A stretch of DNA of 64,000 nt. Origin: Gammaproteobacteria bacterium. Lineage in GTDB: Bacteria > Pseudomonadota > Gammaproteobacteria > Xanthomonadales > Marinicellaceae. Both the position numbers and the translations under genes were made by a program. The first letter of the stretch is position 1, and each line of letters starts with the position of its first letter. Below, one piece after another: positions 56,308 to 64,000 of the stretch. Location of the stretch: NCBI GenBank assembly GCA_030430025.1, contig JAUIGR010000001.1:62001-126000 (forward strand), read 5' to 3'. The notes under the pieces are model-generated. The model was given only the letters and a program-made list of their open reading frames with translations, had not been told where the DNA came from and ran no database searches.

Positions 56308-56734
56308 GATCATTTTGATTACATTTTTTATATTATCAACAGCTTGTTCAAGTGTGCCTAAAAAAACTGTTAATCCATTGCACACTTTAATTGAAATAGT
56401 TTCTTTGGACCTTCATGCAGGATCCTTAAAATTACGTATAACCAATAGACAAAAACTCATTCGAACAGGTGCTAATATAGCTTGTCAGCTGGATGCAGAC
56501 AATCTTTTTGCAGCAACTGTGCCGATACAGAATTTACCTGATTTGAAAGCCCAAATTAGTGAGATATTTACAGTTAATTTAGTAAACCTCTCAAAAAGTC
56601 ATATGGACAGCATTCCATCTTCATTTTCTTATCAAATGAACTGTTTGTTCAGTTCAGAAAATTATGCAGCTGAAAACCTGAAGATAAATTCGATTCTATA
56701 CAAGGTTCCTGGTGAAATAGAAGTTTATAGATGA
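56300..56734 (+). CDS. Small lipoprotein of unknown function (YcfL-like size)
   Basis: 144 residues. A short lipoprotein signal (MVKIILITFFILSTACSS, Cys about 16) precedes a beta-rich domain of about 125 residues with two further cysteines (about 61 and 119) that could pair. Topology resembles small outer-membrane lipoproteins such as YcfL, but no firm match is seen. It overlaps the permease gene by 8 bp and so probably belongs to the transporter operon. Confidence 0.65.
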   Translation: MVKIILITFFILSTACSSVPKKTVNPLHTLIEIVSLDLHAGSLKLRITNRQKLIRTGANIACQLDADNLFAATVPIQNLPDLKAQISEIFTVNLVNLSKSHMDSIPSSFSYQMNCLFSSENYAAENLKINSILYKVPGEIEVYR

Positions 56735-56923
56735 TCGATGTAATGTAATCACCTCTATCATGATAAAGCTGTTGTGAGCTTATTAACCGTCAATACTGAA
56801 CACAATCTAGTCGAACTTTCAATTATTTGAATGTGATAGTTACTATCAACAAAACTTTTCGATATAGTATTCACTTTCTCATTCAAATGACTGGTTATGG
56901 TTATAATAGCTAGGGGCGACCAC

Positions 56924-58237
56924 ATGAATGAAAATAAAAAAAATATAGAAGATGTTGAATATTGGTTCTCTGAACTGGTTGATTTAGATGACAAATCACG
57001 CATCAAACAACTCCAAGTTATACAAAAACAACATTTGTTGAGTGCCAAGGATTTAGAGTTACTGACAGAGTTATTAGCGCTGGATAATACCACTGATGTC
57101 CTTGAACATATAAATACCTTAACAACTTCTTTTTCAGGCAACTCTAGTGATGATCCTGGTCATCTTGGTGAAGGTTTTCAAGTTGGTGCATACAGTATTA
57201 TCAAATCGATTGGTCATGGTGGTATGGGCACTGTGTATTTGGCTAAGAGAAGTGATGGCACATTTGAACAACAGGTAGCTATTAAAGTATCAAACTTTAA
57301 TATTGATCAAGTGGTACAGGAACGTTTTAACAACGAACGAAAAATTCTGGCACAACTCACTCATCCGAATATCGCGCATTTAATTGATGGTGGCATGACC
57401 ATTGATAATCAAGCATATTTAATAATGGAATATGTGGATGGATTAAGCATCACCAAGTATTGTATCGAGAATCATCTTGGATTGAGTCATCGAATCAAAC
57501 TTATTCAACAGGTTTGTGATGCAGTATCACTGGCTCATCGTCAATTGATACTTCACAGAGACTTAAAGCCTGACAATATATTTGTCAATCATGATGGCCA
57601 TGTAAAGCTACTTGATTTTGGTATTGCCAAACTCATTGATGAAGAGACAGCATTAAAAACAGCGACTCAGGTAATGACAAAAAATTATGCCAGTCCTGAA
57701 CAAATTCAAGGTTTGCCAGCCTCTACTCAGAGCGACCTATTTTCTTTGGCTGTGGTAGCATTTGAATTAATTACAGGACACCATCCTTTCCCTTCAAGAA
57801 ACTCATTGAAGAGGGAGCAAAATGTCATATCAGGTAAAATACTTAAAATAACACAAAGAAATAGTCAGGAAGTAGCTGTATACCCTGAGCTTGCAGATAT
57901 TGTTGATTCAACAATCCAAGGTGATTTAGAAAATATCTTACTCAAAGCATTGTCCCCCGAGCCTGATAAGCGTTACGAGACAGTCAATGCTTTTTCTCAG
58001 GATTTGCAGAATTTCTTGCTAAATAGGCCAGTCTTAGCCAGAAAACCCAGTACGGCCTATTCAGTTTATAAGTGGATACAACGACATAAAAGTGTGGCTG
58101 CACTGGCTGTAATTACTGCTGTTACATTAATTGGGTCAACTGTCTTTTCATTTAATAAAGCCAATCAGGCTCTTGAACAACAAAAAATAGCTGAGCAGCA
58201 AAGGGAAGTCGCAGAGGAACAAAAAAAAATTAGCTGA
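56924..58237 (+). CDS. Eukaryotic-type Ser/Thr protein kinase, N-terminal part of a frameshifted gene
   Basis: 437 residues from the ATG at 56924, which has AGGGGCG as ribosome site; an in-frame ATG 27 bp upstream lacks one. After a helical N-terminus (1-85) comes a full kinase domain (about 92-375): P-loop GHGGMGTVYLAKR, lysine in VAIKV, catalytic loop HRDLKPDNIFV, LLDFGIAKL and SPEQ. A transmembrane helix follows (about 393-413, AALAVITAVTLIGSTVFSF). The frame stops at 58237 just after an A9 run. Reading one base later continues the expected coiled linker (KLAEVESEKSQQVADFLKSL) into the next frame, so this and 58230-59567 form one ancestral gene. Confidence 0.85.
   Translation: MNENKKNIEDVEYWFSELVDLDDKSRIKQLQVIQKQHLLSAKDLELLTELLALDNTTDVLEHINTLTTSFSGNSSDDPGHLGEGFQVGAYSIIKSIGHGGMGTVYLAKRSDGTFEQQVAIKVSNFNIDQVVQERFNNERKILAQLTHPNIAHLIDGGMTIDNQAYLIMEYVDGLSITKYCIENHLGLSHRIKLIQQVCDAVSLAHRQLILHRDLKPDNIFVNHDGHVKLLDFGIAKLIDEETALKTATQVMTKNYASPEQIQGLPASTQSDLFSLAVVAFELITGHHPFPSRNSLKREQNVISGKILKITQRNSQEVAVYPELADIVDSTIQGDLENILLKALSPEPDKRYETVNAFSQDLQNFLLNRPVLARKPSTAYSVYKWIQRHKSVAALAVITAVTLIGSTVFSFNKANQALEQQKIAEQQREVAEEQKKIS
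58221..58229 (+). other. A9 homopolymer at the frameshift point of the kinase gene
   Basis: Nine consecutive adenines. With eight, the kinase frame would join the downstream frame as EEQKKLAEVESEK and give one 880-residue protein. Candidates are sequencing error, a real mutation, phase variation by slippage, or transcriptional slippage. Confidence 0.8.
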
Positions 58238-59567
58238 AGTAGAGTCGGAAAAATCACAACAGGTCGCTGACTTTTTAAAATCACTGTTCCAAAAAGCCAA
58301 CCCTCAAAACAATGAGATGCAACTCACTGCACAAGATTTGTTAATGCAAGGTTTTGAGGACATTGAAAGTCAAGAATTTACCAGTAAAGAGGTAAAATTT
58401 GAGTTGCTCAATTTAATTCATGACAGTTTAAACTCTATCGGAAAATATGAAGAATCGCTTTCAAAAATTAGTTTGCACTATCAAGAATGTATCAAGGTTC
58501 TCAGTAAGGAGCATGATTCATGCCAAATGTTTCTACTTACTAAGGCGAGGGTTCAATCTGATTTAACCTTGAGGGAAGAGGCACTCAAAACATTAAATAC
58601 TGCTCTAGATATCACTAAAAGCAAAATTGATAGTAATCCAAATTTGTTATTTGATTTTTACACAACTAAATACACTGTATTGATTGAATTAAACCGTATT
58701 GATGAAGCGATTAAAGCACAAGATTTGATGATTGAAACGCTAAAAAAAGATTCCGATCCATACAGATTAGTACATACCTTACACAGCAGTGCAGTCACAT
58801 TAATTAAACAAAAAAGGTTTATTGAGGCGCGCAATTATATTGATCAAATACCGGGTTATTTTAGTTCTTTTGATGAAAACCTTTTAACGGGATGGCAGGC
58901 GTCTTATCTCATGTTAGAACAATATTACTATGTCAATATCCGAGAAGCTAAGAAAAGTTATGAGTTCAGTAAGCAGCGGGTAGCGCTAATGCTTGACAGT
59001 TATGAAGTATTACCGGATCGATTTGGAGACGTGCTACATGAAGCCGGCCAAATGGCAATAAGGAGTGGTAACGAAAAAGAAGGGTTGTATTATTTAACTG
59101 AGTCTCTCAATTTTTTTAAGGATAAAATCAGCGGCAGTGAAGCGCGACAAGTAGAAATAAAGCTTAGAATTATCCTGTATTACCTTATGTCAAATAATCT
59201 TGAAACAGCAGTGGAAGCATTTCAAAAACTCAATATTATTTGGGATGAGTTAAAAGCTAATGACAAAATCAGACAGACCTACAGTATTGTTAAACTGTAT
59301 ATTGATTCACTTCAAAATCGGGTTGATCCGCACTTCACTAAAGAGGCGTGTGCCGAAGAAATCATGACAAAGAGCCTAAGGTTCGCTAATTATTGTCAAA
59401 TAATTAAGATTGTTACTGTAATCATGAAAAGAGACTTTAATGAGGCTGGATCGTTGATTGATGAACTGGAACGCCAGTTAGATATATACCCCAATGATTA
59501 TCTGAACTTTAGAAACAAAGCCAATGAGTTGAGGTCTGAGATCACTTCCTTAAATGTAGATATTTAA
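58230..59567 (+). CDS. C-terminal repeat domain of the Ser/Thr kinase (separate frame)
   Basis: The open frame runs from the A9 run to 59567; the first ATG is at 58317 (416 residues). It starts with VADFLKSLFQKANPQNN, then LTAQDLLMQG, the same join that follows the membrane helix in bacterial kinases with C-terminal TPR domains. The rest is helical and TPR-like (for example EEALKTLNTALDITKS, RIDEAIKAQDLMIETL), probably periplasmic in the joined protein. No ribosome site is obvious before 58317, so independent translation looks weak. I read it as the second half of the gene starting at 56924. Confidence 0.75.
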   Translation, partial: LAEVESEKSQQVADFLKSLFQKANPQNNEMQLTAQDLLMQGFEDIESQEFTSKEVKFELLNLIHDSLNSIGKYEESLSKISLHYQECIKVLSKEHDSCQMFLLTKARVQSDLTLREEALKTLNTALDITKSKIDSNPNLLFDFYTTKYTVLIELNRIDEAIKAQDLMIETLKKDSDPYRLVHTLHSSAVTLIKQKRFIEARNYIDQIPGYFSSFDENLLTGWQASYLMLEQYYYVNIREAKKSYEFSKQRVALMLDSYEVLPDRFGDVLHEAGQMAIRSGNEKEGLYYLTESLNFFKDKISGSEARQVEIKLRIILYYLMSNNLETAVEAFQKLNIIWDELKANDKIRQTYSIVKLYIDSLQNRVDPHFTKEACAEEIMTKSLRFANYCQIIKIVTVIMKRDFNEAGSLIDELERQLDIYPNDYLNFRNKANELRSEITSLNVDI

Positions 59568-59611
59568 GGAGGCTGGTTTCCTACCCATGTACACACTGGT
59601 TTTGTAATATT

Positions 59612-59670
59612 GGTAATTCGTTAACCTTGAAAAAGTCTATCCTGGTCTTTTTCAAGGTTAACGAATTACC
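59612..59670. repeat. Perfect 24-bp palindrome with 11-nt loop, related to the MITE hairpin
   Basis: Arms at 59612-59635 and 59647-59670 are exact reverse complements (starting GGTAATTCG, ending CGAATTACC). The centre, GAAAAAG TCTATCCTGGT CTTTTTC, closely matches the first hairpin of the elements at 3275 and 28062 (GAAAAAG TCCATCCTGGC CTTTTC). The two base pairs next to this differ together on both arms. It lies 45 bp after the kinase gene and has no T-run, so it is probably more than a plain terminator, though it may act as one. Confidence 0.75.
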
Positions 59671-59752
59671 TGCTGGTGATGTCCAAAAAATTGGTATTGT
59701 CAAATATGACAAGTTTCAGTAAACAGAGATGATCTGTCTTCACCCTGTGTTA

Positions 59753-59780
59753 GTTGAAAAAATGTTTCTTACCCCCACTT
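59753..59780 (+). promoter_or_regulatory. Sigma-32 (heat-shock) promoter of clpB
   Basis: GTTGAAA at 59753-59759 and CCCCACTT at 59773-59780 with a 13-bp spacer. This matches the sigma-32 consensus CTTGAAA-N13..15-CCCCATNT at all but two positions. The clpB ATG is 30 bp downstream. ClpB is a known heat-shock gene under this sigma factor. Confidence 0.75.
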
Positions 59781-59809
59781 AATTTCCAACTTAATATCAA
59801 TTGGAAATC

Positions 59810-62383
59810 ATGAATATCAATAAATTAACAACCAATTTCCAGCAGGCTGTCAACGAAGCGCAATCAATCGCAGTGGGTAAAGACCACAACATGATCGAAA
59901 CAGCGCATTTGTTCAAAGCTTTGTTGGAGCAAGAAAACTCGTCGCTGAAAAATGTACTGGTGAAATCTGGTGTTAAAGTGGGTGCACTACAAAACGAGAT
60001 TGAACAAACTTTAGCCAATATGCCGACGGTATCTGGTAATGCTGGGCAAGTCAGCTTGTCCAATGGCTTAGTGCGGGTACTGAATGTGTGCGATCAATTA
60101 GCACAAAAACGTGGTGATCAATACATCGCCTCAGAGTTATTTGCATTGGCGATCTTGGATGCTAAAGATACCATGGGTAAAGCGTTGCAAAATGCAGGTG
60201 GAAATCGACAATCACTTGAGCAAACCATAGATGAAATTCGTGGAGGGCAGCAGGTCAATGACCAGACAGCTGAAGAAAACAGGGGTGCTTTGGAGAAATA
60301 CACCATTGATTTAACAGAGCGTGCTGCTCAGTCCAAAATGGATCCTATTATTGGTCGAGATGAGGAAATACGACGGACCATTCAAATCTTACAAAGACGA
60401 ACCAAAAATAATCCAGTTATTATTGGTGAGCCAGGTGTCGGTAAGACCGCTATTGTTGAGGGCTTGGCTCAGCGTATTGTTAATAATGAAGTGCCTGAGG
60501 GTGTCAAAGGGAAAAAATTGTTGTCGCTGGATCTGGGTGCATTAATCGCTGGGGCTAAATACCGTGGTGAGTTTGAGGAAAGGCTCAAAGCCTTATTAAA
60601 TGATTTAAGTAAACAGGAAGGCCAAATCATTTTGTTCATCGATGAGTTACATACTATGGTCGGTGCTGGTGCTGCAGAAGGTGCTATGGATGCCGGTAAT
60701 ATGTTGAAACCTGCACTAGCGAGAGGAGAGTTGCATTGCATCGGTGCAACTACACTGGATGAATATCGTCAGTATATTGAAAAAGACAAAGCATTGGAGC
60801 GACGGTTTCAAAAAGTTTTGGTGGATGAGCCATCTGTTGAAGACACTATTGCTATCCTCAGAGGATTGAATGAGCGTTATGAGGTACATCATGCTGTTGA
60901 GATCACTGATCCTGCCATTATTGCGGCAGCGACTTTATCACACCGGTATATTACCGATCGAAACCTACCAGATAAGGCCATTGATTTAATGGATGAGGCA
61001 GCCAGCCGCATTCGCATGGAAATTGACTCTAAACCGGAAAAGCTGGATCGCTTGGATCGCCGCTTGATTCAGTTAAAAATGGAACGAGAAACATTGTTAA
61101 GAGAAAAAGACAAAGCATCTAAAAAGCGTTTAACAGAGTTAGAAAGTAACATTGAAAGCATGGAACGTGAATATTCCGACTTGGAAGAAGTTTGGAATGC
61201 AGAAAAGGCAGCAGTTCAAGGAACAACGCATTTAAAAGAAGAGTTGGAGCAGGCCAAAGCACAATTCGACCAGGCCAAAAGAGCAGGTGATTTAGCCAGA
61301 ATGTCTGAGTTGCAATATGGTGTGATTCCTAAGCTGGAGCAGCAGATTGAACAGGCAACTGAAGTTGATATGACACAGTTTAAATTATTGCGTAATCGAG
61401 TCACGGAAGCAGAAATTGCTGAAATTGTTTCGATGTGGACTGGTATACCAGTTTCTAAAATGATGGCAGGTGAGAAGCAGAAATTGTTGGAGATGGAGTC
61501 CATCATTCACAAACGTCTGATTGGACAGGATGAAGCTGTTCATTCTGTCGCTGATGCCATTCGTCGTTCACGTTCTGGTTTGTCTGATCCCAATCGCCCC
61601 ATTGGCTCATTCATGTTTTTGGGTCCTACTGGTGTGGGTAAAACTGAGCTATGTAAAGCTTTGAGTGAATTCATGTTTGATACCGAAGATTCGATTATCC
61701 GATTGGACATGTCAGAATTTATGGAAAAACATTCAGTGGCGAGATTAATCGGAGCTCCTCCTGGCTATGTGGGTTACGATCAGGGTGGTTATTTGACTGA
61801 AGCGGTTCGGCGGAAACCGTATTCGCTGATTCTGCTGGATGAGGTAGAAAAGGCCCATCCTGATGTATTCAATGTACTGTTACAGGTTTTGGATGATGGG
61901 CGTTTGACTGATGGTCAGGGTCGTACAGTTGATTTCAAGAACACAGTGATTATTATGACTTCTAATTTGGGTTCAGACTTGATTCAAAGTCAAATGGATC
62001 AACCTTATAAAACGATCAAGGAATCTGTGATGGCCGTGGTAGGCACGCATTTTAGACCCGAATTCATCAATCGAGTTGATGACATTGTTGTATTCCATCC
62101 TTTACAACAAGAACACATACGTCAGATTGCCAGTATTCAGATCAATAAGGTTAAGAAACGTCTCGCAACCCGAGAACTGACTTTGGATATTGATGATCAG
62201 GCATTGGATTTCTTAGGTTCTGTTGGTTTCGACCCGGTGTACGGTGCTCGTCCTTTGAAACGCGCTATACAAGATGAACTTGAAAATCCTTTAGCCAAGC
62301 GTTTATTGTCGGGAGATTTTGTCGCAGGTCAAACTATTTTGGTGCGATTGGTCGATGGTGTATTGACCTTTTCAGTCAAATAA
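59810..62383 (+). CDS. clpB: ATP-dependent disaggregase ClpB
   Basis: 857 residues, the same as E. coli ClpB, using the ATG at 59810; an in-frame TTG 9 bp upstream is not needed. Clp N domain (1-145), AAA-1 (about 160-400, Walker A GEPGVGKT, Walker [10 protein letters not shown]), middle coiled coil (about 405-525, [20 protein letters not shown]), AAA-2 (about 545-760, Walker [21 protein letters not shown]) and a C-terminal small domain. It works with DnaK to resolve aggregates. The sigma-32 promoter lies directly upstream. Confidence 0.97.
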   Translation: MNINKLTTNFQQAVNEAQSIAVGKDHNMIETAHLFKALLEQENSSLKNVLVKSGVKVGALQNEIEQTLANMPTVSGNAGQVSLSNGLVRVLNVCDQLAQKRGDQYIASELFALAILDAKDTMGKALQNAGGNRQSLEQTIDEIRGGQQVNDQTAEENRGALEKYTIDLTERAAQSKMDPIIGRDEEIRRTIQILQRRTKNNPVIIGEPGVGKTAIVEGLAQRIVNNEVPEGVKGKKLLSLDLGALIAGAKYRGEFEERLKALLNDLSKQEGQIILFIDELHTMVGAGAAEGAMDAGNMLKPALARGELHCIGATTLDEYRQYIEKDKALERRFQKVLVDEPSVEDTIAILRGLNERYEVHHAVEITDPAIIAAATLSHRYITDRNLPDKAIDLMDEAASRIRMEIDSKPEKLDRLDRRLIQLKMERETLLREKDKASKKRLTELESNIESMEREYSDLEEVWNAEKAAVQGTTHLKEELEQAKAQFDQAKRAGDLARMSELQYGVIPKLEQQIEQATEVDMTQFKLLRNRVTEAEIAEIVSMWTGIPVSKMMAGEKQKLLEMESIIHKRLIGQDEAVHSVADAIRRSRSGLSDPNRPIGSFMFLGPTGVGKTELCKALSEFMFDTEDSIIRLDMSEFMEKHSVARLIGAPPGYVGYDQGGYLTEAVRRKPYSLILLDEVEKAHPDVFNVLLQVLDDGRLTDGQGRTVDFKNTVIIMTSNLGSDLIQSQMDQPYKTIKESVMAVVGTHFRPEFINRVDDIVVFHPLQQEHIRQIASIQINKVKKRLATRELTLDIDDQALDFLGSVGFDPVYGARPLKRAIQDELENPLAKRLLSGDFVAGQTILVRLVDGVLTFSVK

Positions 62384-62395
62384 AAGGCCGCTTAA

Positions 62396-62434
62396 ATCAT
62401 AAAATGCTGGGGTTTATCTCCAGCGTTTTATGAT
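62396..62434. terminator. Bidirectional terminator between clpB and feoB
   Basis: ATCATAAAATGCTGG (62396-62410) pairs with CCAGCGTTTTATGAT (62420-62434) with one G-U pair and a 9-nt loop. A/T-rich flanks give T-runs on both strands. It overlaps the last codons of feoB. Confidence 0.75.
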
Positions 62435-64000
62435 TGTATGTGGAGTTTAAAGGTTTTATTTTGAGGAGATTGAGCGGATTTCTTTAATCTCCAATAAAAG
62501 AACGCAAATATTAAGATCATGCCAGTTAGCCACAATCCTGAAAACAGTGGGTGTGAGTTGAAGGTAACAATTTGATAAAAGCCAGTTGCTAATAGATAAG
62601 CTAATGAGGTGCTGTAAATCGCTGAAAAAGCGGCCCAGTTTTTGCCTGCTTCTTTAGTGGTTGCGCCGACTACCGTAACACAGGGAAAATACAATAATAC
62701 GAATAATAAATAAGCAAAAGCAGCGTACCCATCCTTGAATTTATCACGAAGGATACCAAATAAATCGTTAGATACCCCTTGGTTGATCGCCATTTCTTCT
62801 GTTTCGCCCATATCAGTCAAAGATAATCCCAGCGGGTCGATCAGGGCATCGGCTAAGTCAGCAGCATTGGTTGGGATGGTGGCAAAGCCTGCTTTTAGTT
62901 GTTCTACAATGGAAGGTGGTTTTTCATTGATCTCAAGTTGACGTGAATATAAAGAGTCTAATGTGCCAACCATGACTTCTTTGGCCAAAAGACCAGTGAA
63001 TAAGCCGACCACCGCCTGCCAGTTCCCAGAATCTATTCCCATTGGTGCAAATAGAGGCGTCACTTGTTGCGAACCCCACGCCAGAATTGATTCATCACTG
63101 CCTGCCTTGTTCCATGAAAGGTCTTTACCTACTGATGATACGATTTGTAGCAAAACAACAATAATAATAATGATCTTGCCGGCACCGATAACGAAACCAC
63201 GCAGTCGAAACCACGTTGTTTTCAGGACAAATTGATAACCTGGAAATCGCCATTTAGGCAGTTCGATAACAAATGGATCTGGTTTGCCAGGCAAAATAGT
63301 TTTGCGTAATAATAAGCCAGTGGCGACAGCGACCAGCACACCAGTCAAATACAAAGACAGTACAATCAATGCCGCATATTCGGTAAAGAAAGCCGCTACG
63401 AAAAGCGCATAAACACTCAATCTGGCGCCACAAGACATAAAAGGGGCCATCATGATAGTGGTCAATCTTTCATCTCTATTGGTTAATTGTCGAGTAGCCA
63501 TCACAGCAGGTACATTGCAACCAAAACTCACCAATAGAGGAACAAATGCTTTGCCTGATAAACCAATGCTTTGTAACCAATCATTCATGACAAAAGCGGC
63601 TCGGCTCATATATCCTGACTCTTCCAGTAAAGTCAGAAATAAGAATAAGAACCCAATCACTGGAATGAATGTGGCCACAGTTTGGATGCCACCTCCAATG
63701 CCATCGGCAACGATCACTGAGAGCCACTCAGGTGCGCCAGTCCATGTTAAAAATTGTGATACACCATCAACAAACAATGCACCAGCTGTGATGTCTAAAA
63801 AGTCAATGAAAACATTGGCCACATTGATGGCAAAGAAAAACATCAGATACATGGCCAATAAAAAAGCCAGCAGTCCAGTCAATGGTTTGGTCAGCCAATA
63901 GTCAATGATTGAAAACTGGCGATGAGTGCTTTTGTACTGATTAGATGGCTGGCTGACCCTTTTGGCCAATTGTATCGACTGCTCAAAACGGGCATCAAAA
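62428..64000 (-). CDS. feoB: Ferrous iron transporter FeoB, C-terminal part (5' truncated by window edge)
   Basis: The frame is open to the window edge (reading FDARFEQSIQLAKRVSQ), so the N-terminal G-protein and spacer domains lie outside; 524 residues are visible. The transmembrane domain includes two Gate motifs, with the characteristic VPLLVSFGCNVPAVMATRQ segment, FLFLTLLEESGYMSRAAFVMN and LLAKEVMVGTLDSLY, and PCVTVVGATTKEAGKNW near the end. It takes up Fe2+ across the inner membrane. It converges with clpB over a shared terminator. FeoA is not in the window. Confidence 0.95.
   Translation of the reverse strand, partial: FDARFEQSIQLAKRVSQPSNQYKSTHRQFSIIDYWLTKPLTGLLAFLLAMYLMFFFAINVANVFIDFLDITAGALFVDGVSQFLTWTGAPEWLSVIVADGIGGGIQTVATFIPVIGFLFLFLTLLEESGYMSRAAFVMNDWLQSIGLSGKAFVPLLVSFGCNVPAVMATRQLTNRDERLTTIMMAPFMSCGARLSVYALFVAAFFTEYAALIVLSLYLTGVLVAVATGLLLRKTILPGKPDPFVIELPKWRFPGYQFVLKTTWFRLRGFVIGAGKIIIIIVVLLQIVSSVGKDLSWNKAGSDESILAWGSQQVTPLFAPMGIDSGNWQAVVGLFTGLLAKEVMVGTLDSLYSRQLEINEKPPSIVEQLKAGFATIPTNAADLADALIDPLGLSLTDMGETEEMAINQGVSNDLFGILRDKFKDGYAAFAYLLFVLLYFPCVTVVGATTKEAGKNWAAFSAIYSTSLAYLLATGFYQIVTFNSHPLFSGLWLTGMILIFAFFYWRLKKSAQSPQNKTFKLHIQS

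Noticed and set aside
56758-57141. A 127-codon minus-strand frame over the kinase start
   Set aside because: It is the reverse shadow of the kinase N-terminus and is Ser/Thr-rich as such shadows usually are.

Overview
The window is about 64 kb of a moderately AT-rich gammaproteobacterial chromosome. Support for this comes from the housekeeping genes (hrpA, ligA-zipA, fmt-rsmB-DUF4390-ntrY, trkA-trkH, scpA-scpB-rluB, prmC, clpB, feoB), from GspA/GspB-type secretion accessory genes and from an exosortase of the XrtH type. The order fmt-rsmB-DUF4390-ntrY recalls Xanthomonadales and Marinicella-like bacteria, but the species cannot be fixed from the sequence alone. No rRNA, tRNA, CRISPR array, prophage or complete insertion sequence was seen.

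Layout. 1-2526: 3' part of hrpA. 2527-3707: a gene-free stretch with two copies of a ~195-bp structured direct repeat and one copy of a MITE-like multi-hairpin element. 3708-7148: rimI, mgtE, tsaB and an M23 peptidase. 7169-17833: minus-strand genes, namely zipA-ligA, a YebC/YeeN-type regulator, and one tightly packed operon gspA-gspB-rhomboid-ntrX-trkA-trkH. 17885-20998: a compact putA. 21193-28024: the overlapping plus-strand run tdk-fmt-rsmB-DUF4390-ntrY-aldehyde dehydrogenase, closed by the second MITE copy. 28563-34317: SPFH/NfeD membrane pair with a large lipoprotein, a strong terminator, then a gamma-carbonic anhydrase, an HD/PDE-like hydrolase, a SixA-like phosphatase and a rhomboid. 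34332-37697 (minus): asparaginase-like, YciO-like, scpA, scpB, rluB. 37957-45548: a large secreted protein of unknown function, an M48 lipoprotein, a secreted histidine phosphatase, a small membrane protein and an OmpA/Ig-repeat protein. 46062-52176: xrtH and, divergent from it, a response regulator-histidine kinase-ankyrin-ECF sigma-membrane protein-prmC cluster. 52670-56734: a peptide-type ABC transporter (binding protein and two permeases, no ATPase). 56924-59567: a eukaryotic-type Ser/Thr kinase split by a frameshift in an A9 run. 59810-64000: clpB behind a good sigma-32 promoter, convergent with a partial feoB.

The parts most worth a second look are non-coding. They are (i) the tandem structured repeat after hrpA, with stem-preserving changes between copies; (ii) a MITE-like family (two full copies) whose first hairpin recurs inside a perfect 24-bp palindrome before clpB; (iii) a nested inverted-repeat element that forms the last codons of xrtH; and (iv) an apparently orphan promoter and terminator (a possible ~85-nt RNA) before the response regulator. 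The most interesting coding anomaly is the A9 frameshift between the kinase and its C-terminal repeat domain. All assignments come from reading the sequence and family knowledge; no database search was possible.
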